Below, in pieces: positions 22,823-33,178 of a DNA stretch of 64,000 nucleotides. How positions within the stretch are numbered: the stretch's first letter is position 1; every line of letters begins with the position of its first letter. Location of the stretch: positions 1 through 64,000 of the forward strand of contig JAPEVC010000048.1 of the NCBI GenBank assembly GCA_027946555.1, in the 5' to 3' direction. This DNA comes from Gnomoniopsis sp. IMI 355080 (taxonomy: Eukaryota > Ascomycota > Sordariomycetes > Diaporthales > Gnomoniaceae). Below the pieces are notes generated by a model, which was not told where the DNA came from, searched no databases, and saw only the letters and a program-made list of their open reading frames with translations. The position numbers and the translations under genes were made by a program.

Positions 22823-24995
22823 ATGGCCGATGAAGTCTACGACGGTGCCATCGGCATTGATCTGGGTATGTGAATTGATTCTCTGCTCCTCGTCGCGATT
22901 GTGGACTCGGCACGCCACCAAGCTGCCCTGCCCGCCTGCCCGCCCGTCAAGAGCGCCGCTATGAAGACATGATGGCTGACTTTTCATCAATTTAACAGGT
23001 ACCACCTACTCCTGTGTGGCCACCTACGAGGGCAACAATGTCGAGATCATCGCCAACGAGCAGGGTTCCTTCACCACCCCCTCGTTCGTCTCCTTCACCG
23101 ACGCCGAGCGGTTGATCGGTGAGGCCGCCAAGAACCAGGCTGCCATGAACCCCGTCAATACCGTCTTCGATGTCAAGTAGGTCGTCTTGGGAGGAACTTA
23201 CCCATCCCCCCATCCACTGCAACAGCTGACATGTCTTTCCAGGCGTCTGATCGGTCGCCGCTTCGATGACCCCACCGTCAAGAAGGACATGGAGTCCTGG
23301 CCCTTCAAGGTTGTCGATGACAACGGCAACCCCAAGGTTGAGGTTCAGTACCTCGGCGAGACCAAGCAGTTCTCCGCCCAGGAGATCTCCGCCATGGTCC
23401 TGGTCAAGGTAAGAGCCGCAGTACCCTGTTGGTAGCGCCACGAGACGCAGACGCTGATTGCCGTGTGCAAATAGATGAAGGAGATTGCCGAGGTCAAGCT
23501 GGGCAAGAAGGTCGAGAAGGCCGTCATTACTGTCCCTGCCTACTTCAACGACAACCAGCGTCAAGCCACCAAGGACGCCGGTTCCATCTCTGGTCTTAAC
23601 GTCCTCCGTATCATCAACGAGCCCACCGCTGCCGCTATTGCCTACGGTCTCGGCTCCAACAAGTCCAACAAGGAGCGTAACGTTCTGATCTACGATCTTG
23701 GTGGTGGTACTTTCGATGTGTCCCTCCTCAACATCCAGGGCGGTGTCTTCACCGTTCGCGCCACCGCTGGTGACACCCACTTGGGTGGCCAGGACTTCGA
23801 CACCAACCTGCTCGACCACTGCAAGAAGGAGTTCCAGCGCAAGAGCAAGAAGGACTTGAGTGGCGATGCCCGTGCCCTGCGTCGTCTCCGGACTGCTTGC
23901 GAGCGTGCCAAGCGTACTCTTTCCAGCGGTGCCCAGGCTGCTATTGAGATCGACTCCCTCTTCGACGGTGAGGACTTCAACCTGTCCATTACCCGTGCCC
24001 GTTTCGAGGACCTCAACGCCAAGGCCTTCACTGGTACTTTGGACCCCGTTACCCAGGTCCTCAAGGACGCTTCCATTGAGAAGAGTGCCGTCGACGAGAT
24101 CGTCCTGGTCGGTGGCTCCACCCGTATCCCTAAGATTCAGAAGCTGCTGTCCGACTACTTCGATGGCAAGAAGCTTGAGAAGTCCATCAACCCCGATGAG
24201 GCTGTTGCCTACGGTGCCGCCGTCCAGGCCGGTATTCTTTCCGGCAAGGCTACTTCCGCCGATACCTCCGACCTCCTTCTGCTCGATGTCGTTCCCCTGT
24301 CTCTGGGTGTGGCTATGGAGGGCAACATCTTTGCCCCCGTCGTTGCCCGTGGTCAGACCGTTCCTTGCTTGAAGAAGCGTACCTTCACCACTGTTGCCGA
24401 CAACCAGCAGACCGTTCAGTTCCCTGTCTACCAGGTAAGTTGTGCTTGTCATCCGACATAATTTTTGAATTTTTCGCTTACAAATTTCTTTCAACAGGGT
24501 GAGCGTGTCAACTGCGAGGATAACACCTCCCTGGGTGAATTCACCCTGGCTCCTATCCCCCCCATGAAGGCTGGTGAGCCTGTCCTCGAGGTCGTCTTCG
24601 AGGTCGATGTCAACGGTATCCTCAAGGTTACCGCCACCGAGAAGACCTCCGGCCGCAGCGCCAACATCACCATCTCCAACTCTGTCGGCAAGCTCTCCAC
24701 CTCCGAGATCGAGTCCATGGTGGCAGATGCCGAGAAGTTCAAGACCAACGACGAGGCCTTCTCCAAGCGCTTCGAGGCCAAGCAGCAGCTTGAGTCCTAC
24801 ATCACTCGTGTTGAGGACATCATCTCCGACCCCACCCTTTCCCTGAAGCTGAAGCGCGGTCAGAAGGAGAAGATCGAGCAGACCCTCTCCGACGCCATGG
24901 CTCAGCTCGAGATCGAGGACTCCTCTGCCGATGACCTGAAGAAGAAGGAGCTGGCCCTGAAGAGGCTCGTCACCAAGGCCATGTCCTCCCGATAA
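22823..24995 (+). CDS. ssb1: Ribosome-associated Hsp70 chaperone SSB
   Basis: Cytosolic Hsp70 that binds nascent chains at the ribosome exit together with the RAC complex. Five exons, 22823-22865, 22999-23176, 23243-23408, 23475-24434 and 24498-24995, give 614 residues, against 613 for yeast Ssb1. Signatures are IGIDLGTTYSC (phosphate-1), the adenine-side motif IYDLGGGTFDVSLL, VLVGGSTRIPKIQ, and a substrate-binding domain ending with TKAMSSR. It lacks the EEVD tail of SSA-type Hsp70, as SSB proteins do. Codon use is very biased (C-ending codons almost everywhere), which fits high expression and also creates a long open frame on the opposite strand. The start follows a C-rich leader with CAAAATGG. 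Confidence 0.98.
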
Positions 24996-25740
24996 GCGAT
25001 TCGCATCATTCGCTTTCACTCTTTTTTTAGCGCCAAGACGCCACACCAATCTTGGTCGCCCTATGACAACAAAACTCACGATACCATGACGAGGAGTGTG
25101 ACGGGGACGGTCGGGACACCTCGCGGACACTGGTGGAAAAACAAAATCCCGATGTTCTTGATATCTGGCTTGACGGTGGTTCAAGAGAGGTAGTTGAAAA
25201 GAAAGGTTCTCCCAAGTTACATGTGCGATTTTCGTCTTGTTTTTGTTTGATGGTCTGGAAAAAAAACATCTCCATTTGCTCGAGAGATTGTTCAGGGCAA
25301 TGGTGAGTGATCATGACACGAGGTACGTCTTGCCTCGGCGTTTGATAGGAGTTCTTTTCGGGGAGGCGCGCCATCCTCCCCTCGCTCCTTGCATGACGAT
25401 GCTGCTCGATTTGGCGCAATATGCATGTAGACTCGGGTGAATAGGCTACTAAAATGAATGGTATACTGTCTGAATAATACTGTTGTTGCTCTATACTTGT
25501 CTCCTGTGAGTTAATATTCGAGTGGTTGTTTCGCGAGGTATAAATGGTGCGACGATAATGGGCACCCCGGCTCGGGTACGTTAGTCAGCATGACGGCCTA
25601 AATCAACGTCGCTCTTCAAGATCCACTCACGACAACCTGTGCGACAGGCAGTCTCGCATACTAAGCCGCCTTCTTCTGGAAGGCCCGGCCAGGGATCCTT
25701 CCGAGACATTTCTGCTTTGGGTCACTTCCTTCCGAGTCAA
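24996..25740. other. SSB 3' UTR and upstream region of next gene
   Basis: No separate gene is seen. Confidence 0.45.
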
Positions 25741-26577
25741 ATGGCTGTGCCTGAACACTTTGAGCTATTCTTCGATCTCCCAAGCGAGCTCCGAGAGCAG
25801 ATCCTAGGCTACCTTCTCATCAAGCAGAAGGCAATCCAGATCAAACAATACTCAGACCGGGAGACCCTAACCTCGGACAATGATACTGGCGAAGAGGATG
25901 AGTACGAGGCTTCCGGCCCTCGTTGGCCGCTCAACTATTTCCTCGTCAGCCAGACTTTCAACAGGGAGGCGACGGCAACATACTTTCGCGAGAATGTTTT
26001 CCATGTCTTTCCAAAGGGCACCAAAATGCTTCTCAGCCGCGCGGAACACCTACCAAAGGACTTTTACCCTAGCTTCAGCCCGCTGATGAGCTTCAAGGAA
26101 CCCCGCTCGGGTGACGCCTTGCTGTTGAACCCAGCTTGGACGCCCTCAGTACGACGTATTCGTAACATGGTAATCTACATCCACCGCCTGCGCGACTTTC
26201 TCGAACGATCTGTGTTCCAACCTTTGCTGGGCATGATTCTTGCTGGTGGCCTCAAAAATCTGGAGTTCCGAATGGGGTTCAGGTCGCGGGGCGAAAGCAT
26301 GTTCAGCGCACCGCCCATGAGATGCATATTCCGTGTGCTGACTGACCCGGACTTGTTGGTTGCGAGATTGAGTATACCCGCACGAAATCATGCGGCTGTG
26401 TGGTGTCCATTCCATATGGATGGCGGTGGTGGAGGAGATGGTTTTGAGAGCTGTGGTATTTCCAAGGGGAGGATGAACGGACCGCGCAGTGGTTGGCTTA
26501 GTGTTGATGTAGCAGCGTTGATTCGGAGATATGGGGAGGCAGACGATCACCTCAGGATCCTCAAGGTGGGAGATTGA
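25741..26577 (+). CDS. Uncharacterised F-box-like protein
   Basis: A single-exon open frame of 278 residues from the ATG at 25741; an in-frame ATG at 25639 would add 34 residues of low-complexity sequence and is less likely. The N-terminal ELFFDLPSELREQILGYLL resembles the F-box-like start (LPxELRxxIxxYLL) of many lineage-expanded fungal proteins that act as substrate receptors or are of unknown function. The rest is charged, with an acidic patch (GEEDEYE), a glycine run (GGGGGDG), and no membrane segment or signal peptide. No specific function is assigned. It is the last gene before the long gene-poor region. Confidence 0.65.
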   Translation: MAVPEHFELFFDLPSELREQILGYLLIKQKAIQIKQYSDRETLTSDNDTGEEDEYEASGPRWPLNYFLVSQTFNREATATYFRENVFHVFPKGTKMLLSRAEHLPKDFYPSFSPLMSFKEPRSGDALLLNPAWTPSVRRIRNMVIYIHRLRDFLERSVFQPLLGMILAGGLKNLEFRMGFRSRGESMFSAPPMRCIFRVLTDPDLLVARLSIPARNHAAVWCPFHMDGGGGGDGFESCGISKGRMNGPRSGWLSVDVAALIRRYGEADDHLRILKVGD

Positions 26578-29500
26578 AAAGTTTGCTCAGTGATGGTGGA
26601 CGGTTAAGGCGAGACTGTTTAAGATAGCCCTTTGAACGCACATCTTTATTAGTGTACTTGACAAGAGCTATCTTTTGTAGAAGTGAATGCGGGCAAGGAG
26701 CATCCGTCCCAGGTTTCTCGAATTTCTAGTGATGGACTGAGTGGAAAAAGAGGAAAGATAAAGTATGTTCTATGAGATGTCTGAGCCCCATTACGACCTC
26801 CTTCGCTCATCTCGAGCTTTGTACAATACGATCTGTACATTCGGCTCAGCTCACCACCAGCCTAGAAGTTATGTGCTGTACTCGGTAGAGAACAATGCCA
26901 GTATTTGCGTCGATCTCCGGCTTTCGACTTTTGTCCACGTGGTTGCCACTCAACCACGATGGTGTGCTGTTTCATCTACCACAGGAAATTTCGATACAGT
27001 CTATGGGCGAAGCCCGTAAGAGTGGCAATGAGCCCTATATTCGGAGTTTGTTGTCAATCAGGTCCTCTCTGTACCATATATGCGATATCGTGCTGTGAAA
27101 AGTCTGTCTTATCCTCAAACAGGGTGCAAAAGAAGGCGGTCTCTGGTGACATTGTGAGAAACACGGCCTGCTCGAATGCAGTCCATGGCTTAGCAAGCGG
27201 CAAAAGTGACAATATGACCACCGTCATATCAACGTATTCAATAGGAAATTTAACAGCAAATGGTCGAGTGGTAACTTTCAGGCTTAACAGCCTTCAGGTC
27301 ATCAGTTCAAGCCCTGGTGTTTGTCTCTAATTTATAGTCTCAGGACCTGACTCTAAACTCGCCTTTCAAGGTCCTGGGCAAATAGGACTACTGGAAAAAG
27401 GCCTGCAAGTCCTCGGCAAGAACAGACTATAAACTACCTTCGTAATAAGCAAAGGGACGCCTTTCTTTCCTCCGGGTTTCTTTTGCCATTTTTCTTGATC
27501 TTAATTGCGTTGCAATTTTCTGTCGTCGCGTCATCCAGGGCCTAAACATCTCAGAAAATCGATCTGGACAGCGCCTTAGAAGCACAAGTCTCCCGTTTCT
27601 CAGGATAAGAAATCCACTCTCAAATGCCCTCAAAAAACAGGAAAGGCTTGACTACTTGGCCTCCTGAAGACGCAGCATTATACCTAGGTACTTAGGTAGG
27701 TAGGAAGAAAAGGCTGAATAGGTAAGTATCGAATGTGGTCCGCCCCTACCTCAAAGGTAAGAAGTACTTAGGTAGCTAGGCGGGAAGCACTAAGATTGTG
27801 ATGCTTAGCGCCTTCGCCCCTTCCGTGATGCGGCATTGTGAGCCTCTTGCCTCGGCGCGATGAGTACGTTGATGTGGTACTCTTCTCTCGCGCCATAGTA
27901 CACTACTTATTCTCAACGGCTCTGTATGTACGCATCGTGGAAAATTACATCGCCCCAATAGAGCGTTCTGTTCTTTCCTGGGGTCTTGCTCGTCAAGTTC
28001 TACGCTCCTATGTCATTTCATCTATCAACGCTACTGATGAATTTCCAGCTCTGCCGCTCTAGATCTGCATACTGTGGTGGCTACAGCGAGCGAAGGACAC
28101 ATTTGTCCTCTCGACTGAAGGGCTGCTTGGTCTCAATAGACTACTACAGTCCAGCCAACGTCCGCTTGATCTTTCGAGGAGGGCATAGGACGTTGGAAAG
28201 AGAGGCCGCAGAAGAGGCCACGGTCACTGCAGCCATGGCTACGGCCACGGAAAGATCCTGCCAGCAGCGGGCGTGCCCAGGCATGGCGGACATGAGGAGG
28301 CAGGGCGCTCGCAGACAACCGCATCTAGTGGGGTCCAGATGAGTTGTGCCATCCTTGTACGTGGTGCAGATATAGACTACGTTCTGAGTTGTTCCGTCGA
28401 CCCGTAAGGATGAACGGCGAGCCTCCGATCCAGCTCGGTGTGACGAACGCCGCTGGATGATGTTCGTCACGATGCGGAAGGTCACCTGCACTGTTTTAGG
28501 ATTGGTCCATCTCGCGAACGCGCAAGAGTGTTGTGCGCACACGCCTATGACTATCGTCATGCTTTTCGAAATTACTCATGCGGGAGGGCTCGGTCAACTA
28601 CCAACGAAGGCAGCAAGAATCTCAACACTATGGAAAGGTCATGCAAGGACTTCGAGAGTGTATCTCCAATGTAACCAGGCCAGGAGCGTACCACACATGT
28701 CGACGACATGTACCGTACCATCGAGTTTCCTTGTAAGGTCCTCATCCGATCTTTCTGGGAACGAGTGGAATCATCTGCAAAGGCAAGATGACTCCCTGGT
28801 CGGGAGGGTCGCCTCGAGACGTCACTCGGGCCCAAGAGCTGCAATCTGCGCAGTGGGCGTGCATCCAATGCTATGCTGCAATGCACAGCGCTTCTCAAAC
28901 AATCGCGCTCGACGCCCAATCTCGTGCGCAGCAAAGATGCGTGATCCCACCCCCCACGTCGCGCATATCGGTCTGACTATGGGGAAAGGATGTATGGGGA
29001 CGGGGACCGGGTACGTATTGCGCTGACGGTCATGACGGAGTCGGGATAGGATCCAAGGCCAGGGGCCCAGGCTCCTAGGGTAGCATCAGCCCTGAGTTGG
29101 ATGCTTGTGGGCCTCATTGTGACATGGTCAACAGGCGCGATGCGATGGCCTCAGATCGGGGCTGCAGGGCTCAGGAGAGGGGCCTGATCGGTAGGCTGTC
29201 AAGGCAGGTTTTAAGCGCCGGTGGTCAATGCATGCAGCTAAATACACTTGCAGTGTTTGTCTGCATGGCACATGTTGGGGCTTGAAAGGTCCTGGCCGGC
29301 TTCTGGTAGGGCTGCGCCACATGGCTGCTTGAATGGGGGCCGGAAGTGACTTCACCACAACCATTTCGTCGACCACTTGGAGAGAGAGGAAACAACATCG
29401 CAGATGCCTGCCGTTGGCCATCAGGCAGAGCAGAACTTCATGAATGCGTGTAAAGGCAAGAGGATCAAGCAGAGTGCTTGAGGAACATGCGGCACAATAT

Positions 29501-32500
29501 GTTGCTAACTTGAAGGAGAGATGTGCGTTCTTACTGGCGCACTGGGATTTTGTTGGTCGGCATTTCTCAACATCTCCGCCGGATGGTTTCCGATATAGCC
29601 TCTCAGCTACACCCGCCTGGATGTTCAGAGCACATGAAGCTGCTCTACTAGGAAGGTGGCTATGTGTAAGTAGGGGCTATACCTAGGTAGCTTGGAAACG
29701 GATTGTCCAAGCACACCAAGTCGGCGATGTTGGTTGTCGAGTGCGGCAGGAGCATGTCCATATCGGAACATCACTATGCGACGGCCCAAGTATACCAGTA
29801 CTGGTACCCCTGAACATAGTCAAGACACACTTCTTGACTGTCGGTCGGTCAGCTAGCCTGTCAGCATAAGTTGCAACGTGGGCCGTAGAGGAGCGAAGCC
29901 GCCAAGGATTACCGCGTCCGTGCCGATCCGCCAACCCGACCTTTTCCAGGTTGCTGTGCGAGCTCTGCTGTGGTACCTGGCCTCTGGCCTCTGTCCATTG
30001 TGCGTTTGTTCCTCTAGGGTGTTGGTCAGACTCCCATTCGAGAATCAGCTTGGCAAGCGTATCCCGGTCGGCGGCCAACAAGAGTAATCCACCAGAAGTT
30101 CCTTCGAAGAATCATTCGTGGTTCGATATTGCTTGTGCCGCAGCTTACGTTGTGGTTTTCGGGGGAACCTTCTTGAAGCTGAATTTGCAGCGAGCCTGCG
30201 CCTTCTCAGCTTGCTCCATATTGGCTTTGTAGCATGCAGAAGTACCGCCGTGCTTTCGTCTGGAAGAGGGTGTGTGCCGCCTTGTGCTCTATACGCCATG
30301 AAGAAGCGAGGTGACATGTCCCAATGACACACGCATCTACCCGTGACTCTGTGTCGCGAGAGCACAAGGTTGTGTGCATATGGCAGACGCAACACCGTAC
30401 ATACGAGGTCTGTCACACGCTTCAACAGCCTGTTGTCATACCACGCTTACCACTTCACCTCACGTTTGCCGTGCCCGCTCCGGCCAAGATGCTGCCATGC
30501 AACCGAAGCTTTATCTGCGAGCTTTGTGATAGGGTGCAGGCTGGGCAGCGGCGGGCCGTGACAGCGGTCCTTCGCAGGAGGTGAAGCCACTCAACTTGCT
30601 AAAGGGTGCCTCTGTTGGGAATAGCGCCCAACCGCCCCTTGCTGATTTCAACGAGTGAAGAGGATTTGACTATGTGTATATTGCGCGTGCGCTGTCATGC
30701 GCTTCAACCCGTGACGGCACTCAACGTTGGCGGCCGCATGGTTTTGTGGAGCCCTTTGAAAATCTCAGTCTTAAATGAGTCTGTCGATGTCGACCAAGTT
30801 GAATGCTGTCTTGAGTAAAAGAAGAAAAAACAAGGAAAACAAGCAAGTCAATTGGAAGCTTGCCCAAATGGCGGTTCAGTCCCGGCCCCCCGAGATTAGG
30901 TATTGACAGACTTGGCTTCGCTTTGTGTGCTCCAGTGAATCCTTCGGAGACCGGAAAACCTTGTCCCAGTTTTCTCCATCATCACATGATAAGGCCATCA
31001 TGCATGCAAAGGCTTGCTGATTCAACGTCTCGCATGCCTGGCAGACTGTCTAGAGCAGGCGAGCAAAAGTGCAGATGCAAAATTCGTTTGAGTATCACAA
31101 AGACTAGAGACAAGAAAGGGAAAAATATAAAGGACGTTCTTTCGGGCCGTCTGACGGACTCACTGAACTCAGCGCCCCGATCGGCACTGGCAGCAAGCAG
31201 GAACAAAGTTACGGTTTGACAGCCCCAGAATGGGGGCCAACGGGCGGCTATTTTGTTCCCATGGGCTCCACTCCCGCCCTATGGGGGCCAAACAGACAAA
31301 AGAGACGACGACACCGCAGCAGCCACAGCGCCGCACACCACACGCGGCCGCGAGATGACCATGAGACCAGTATCAGGCATCAGCTAGGTCTTCCTTTTGG
31401 GTATTCACTTCAGACCAGCTTGAGCCGTGTCTATACTTGGTATTTGCTTGACCAAGCCTGTATGTACAGTACAGCCATACGTACAGTACTATGGGGACCC
31501 GCAGCACGCGGCTGGACCCGTTGCCTCAGGTCGGACGAGACATGCGAGTTCGCGTTGTCGTGCCACCAAATTCGCAAGACGGAGTTCGGCAGCAGAAGCT
31601 TCGCGGCAGCTGTCAATCTCGAGGTGTGTGTCAAGCTTCTTTCGTACAATTTCTTTTTTTGGGGGGGAGAAATATCTGTACTTTATGGGACCTGGCTCAG
31701 ACAAAAAGCCCACGCCGTGATAATCGTCATCGGCAAACCCCAACTAGAAAGTCAGGATCAGCAATGCGATTGAGACCTGGCCCCGCTGGCTCAAAAGTTG
31801 ACCACTAATCTGCATACCAGTACCGCAGCAGGAATACGCCCTGATTCTGTGGAGTCTGCATGTATGATGATTTCTTCCCCTATTTTCGAGTTTCCAAAAC
31901 AATCAGAATGGAGTGAGTGCCTGTTGGGGATCTGCTCTTATTCGCCGTTAGACGCGTCTCACGCGGTCCCACCAATCTAGGCTGCTGGCCGCATACTCTG
32001 CGGCCTGTTGCAACGTCGTTCTCCAGCCTCATCGCTGTACAGCCACAATGTTCTGCTTCAGAAGATCAGGCAGAAGAATCGATCAAGGAAGAAGAAGAAA
32101 AAAACATGAGTCAGTAAGCCCGCTAAAGAGCCAATGTCACATGTGGGCCCTGACAACGACAATTCAATTCTAGAGGGGTGATACAGTGATGCGATTGTAA
32201 GGTAAACCTGGTCTAAGCTGCCTTGAAAAAGTGGAAAAAATTACTCCGCCAAAAGAAGAGAATTGCTGTGCAAGGTGGTATCAGGAGGGGACATGATCGA
32301 CTCTTTATCCAAAACAACAAACAGAAAATACCAAAGTGCTATCTCAAAAAGACTGTATGCCTCCTTCTCTCCGCCGATCAACCGCACCATTGGTTTGCAA
32401 CATGACGGAGAGCCTGGAGAGAGATGAGACCAAAATTCAGAGCCACCTAGGATCACTAGTTCTCCCTATATGAGCCCATGCTACAAGCACAAAGATGAAA

Positions 32501-32607
32501 AACCACCACCAAAGCGCGCCCAAGCACTTGGTGCGAAAGACAATCAACGATTGCTCGTTATATCTCATGTCTAGTAGTGCCGTGACGACAAAGTTTGTTT
32601 CGTTGCA
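26578..32607. other. Gene-poor region, part 1
   Basis: About 6 kb on both strands have no coding frame I can support. Open frames of 100-190 codons (for example 28457-29026 +, 29683-30081 -) have no conserved motif and overlap one another on both strands. The DNA is neither strongly AT-rich nor visibly mutated like RIP-affected DNA, and I saw no transposon domains. Contents noted: a tRNA-like A/B box pair at 27261-27314, TAGGTA-motif clusters at 27681-27715, 27766-27780 and 29681-29690, and an isolated TATAAA at 31136. Confidence 0.4.
27255..27330 (+). other. Degenerate tRNA-like sequence (A-box and B-box)
   Basis: TGGTCGAGTGG at 27261-27271 fits the RNA polymerase III A-box of Leu/Ser-type tRNAs. 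AGTTCAAGCCC at 27304-27314 fits the B-box/T-loop (GTTCRANNCC), at a spacing of about 33 bp between boxes. D-arm pairing (GTC/GGC) is possible, but the acceptor and anticodon stems have mismatches, so a working tRNA is unlikely. It could be a decayed tRNA or the head of a SINE. Confidence 0.3.
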
Positions 32608-32682
32608 CTGCATAGGCGCACGTAAAGTCAGCTTACAAACACGGAAAACATACTCCAATTGGTAAGGGGATTGATTACTCAC
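32608..32682 (-). other. Predicted 75-bp intron downstream of the 49-residue ORF
   Basis: On the minus strand the interval starts GTGAGT, has a branch-like GCTGAC about 20 nt before the end and finishes TATGCAG: a textbook fungal intron. It lies 55 bp after the stop of the small ORF at 32737-32886, so it would be a 3' UTR intron of that transcript, or join a second short frame that begins ATGGGAACC at 32703 and continues past the splice to a hydrophobic WWWFFIFVLVAW segment. Confidence 0.45.
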
Positions 32683-32736
32683 GGGAAGATGGGTTCCCAT
32701 GGCCCCGGGGGAGAAATTGAACAGAGAGAGCCATTA

Positions 32737-32886
32737 TTAGTGAGGGTGGCTGGCATCGTCGCAAGGGTAGTCATGGCGGAGTGTCTCGATGACGGGATTC
32801 GCACAGGGTCCAGCACAACCAGCGTTGCAGTATCGGGACTCGATCACCTTCCCGCAAGAGTAGACTCGACGAACGATGCGGCACAT
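32737..32886 (-). CDS. Short six-cysteine peptide (49 residues)
   Basis: The frame runs from ATG at 32886 to TAA at 32737. The 49 residues include six cysteines at 2, 11, 20, 24, 28 and 42. It begins MCRIVRRVYSCGKV, and the core spacing is C-x8-C-x8-C-x3-C-x3-C-x13-C. The N-terminus is not a signal peptide, so an intracellular, perhaps metal-binding, protein is more likely than a secreted effector. Support for a real gene: a TATAAA at 33178-33173 on the same strand; a pyrimidine-rich leader of about 290 nt with no ATG before this one; and a canonical intron just downstream. The MC...YxCG opening recalls short Cys-rich proteins of unknown function in other ascomycetes; this is from memory and unverified. 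It is below the usual length limit of gene callers. Confidence 0.6.
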   Translation of the reverse strand: MCRIVRRVYSCGKVIESRYCNAGCAGPCANPVIETLRHDYPCDDASHPH

Positions 32887-33172
32887 GATGACTGAGAAGG
32901 GTATTCGTCAAGGTCTTTGTGGTCTTGTTTGAAACAGGTCGCTGGCTTGGAACGATGCGAAAATGAAGAGAAAAATAATTAAACACTAGGAGGGATAGCG
33001 GGAGGCGAGCTAGGAGGGTGCAAAAGTGTATCAAGCTTTGCTGAGGGAGGCCAAATGTAGGACAAGTGAGTAGTTGTTGTTTGCTGCTGAAGATCCAAGA
33101 TCGCAAAGGAGGAAGAGATGGTGATGATGATATTCAACTGTGAGTGTAAAGATACGGGAAGACAGTGGCCAC

Positions 33173-33178
33173 TTTATA
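33173..33178 (-). promoter_or_regulatory. TATA box of the 49-residue peptide gene
   Basis: TATAAA on the minus strand (CATATAAAGTGG), followed by a CT-rich leader (ATCTCTTCCTCC) without ATG until 32886. Confidence 0.5.

Noticed and set aside
22992..25184. 730-codon open frame on the minus strand across the whole SSB gene, including introns
   Set aside because: It is the mirror of a very biased Hsp70 coding sequence; long antisense frames over Hsp70 genes are a known artefact. The product is low-complexity (Leu/Gly/Val-rich) and matches no family I know.
28457..29026. 189-codon frame with a signal-like start
   Set aside because: Overlaps other frames on both strands, no conserved motif, irregular composition; likely chance.
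31136..31361. TATAAA at 31136 followed by a 43-codon Arg/Gln-rich frame starting at 31230
   Set aside because: TATA plus first ATG is suggestive, but there is no CT-rich leader and no structure in the product. Weaker than the two small genes reported.
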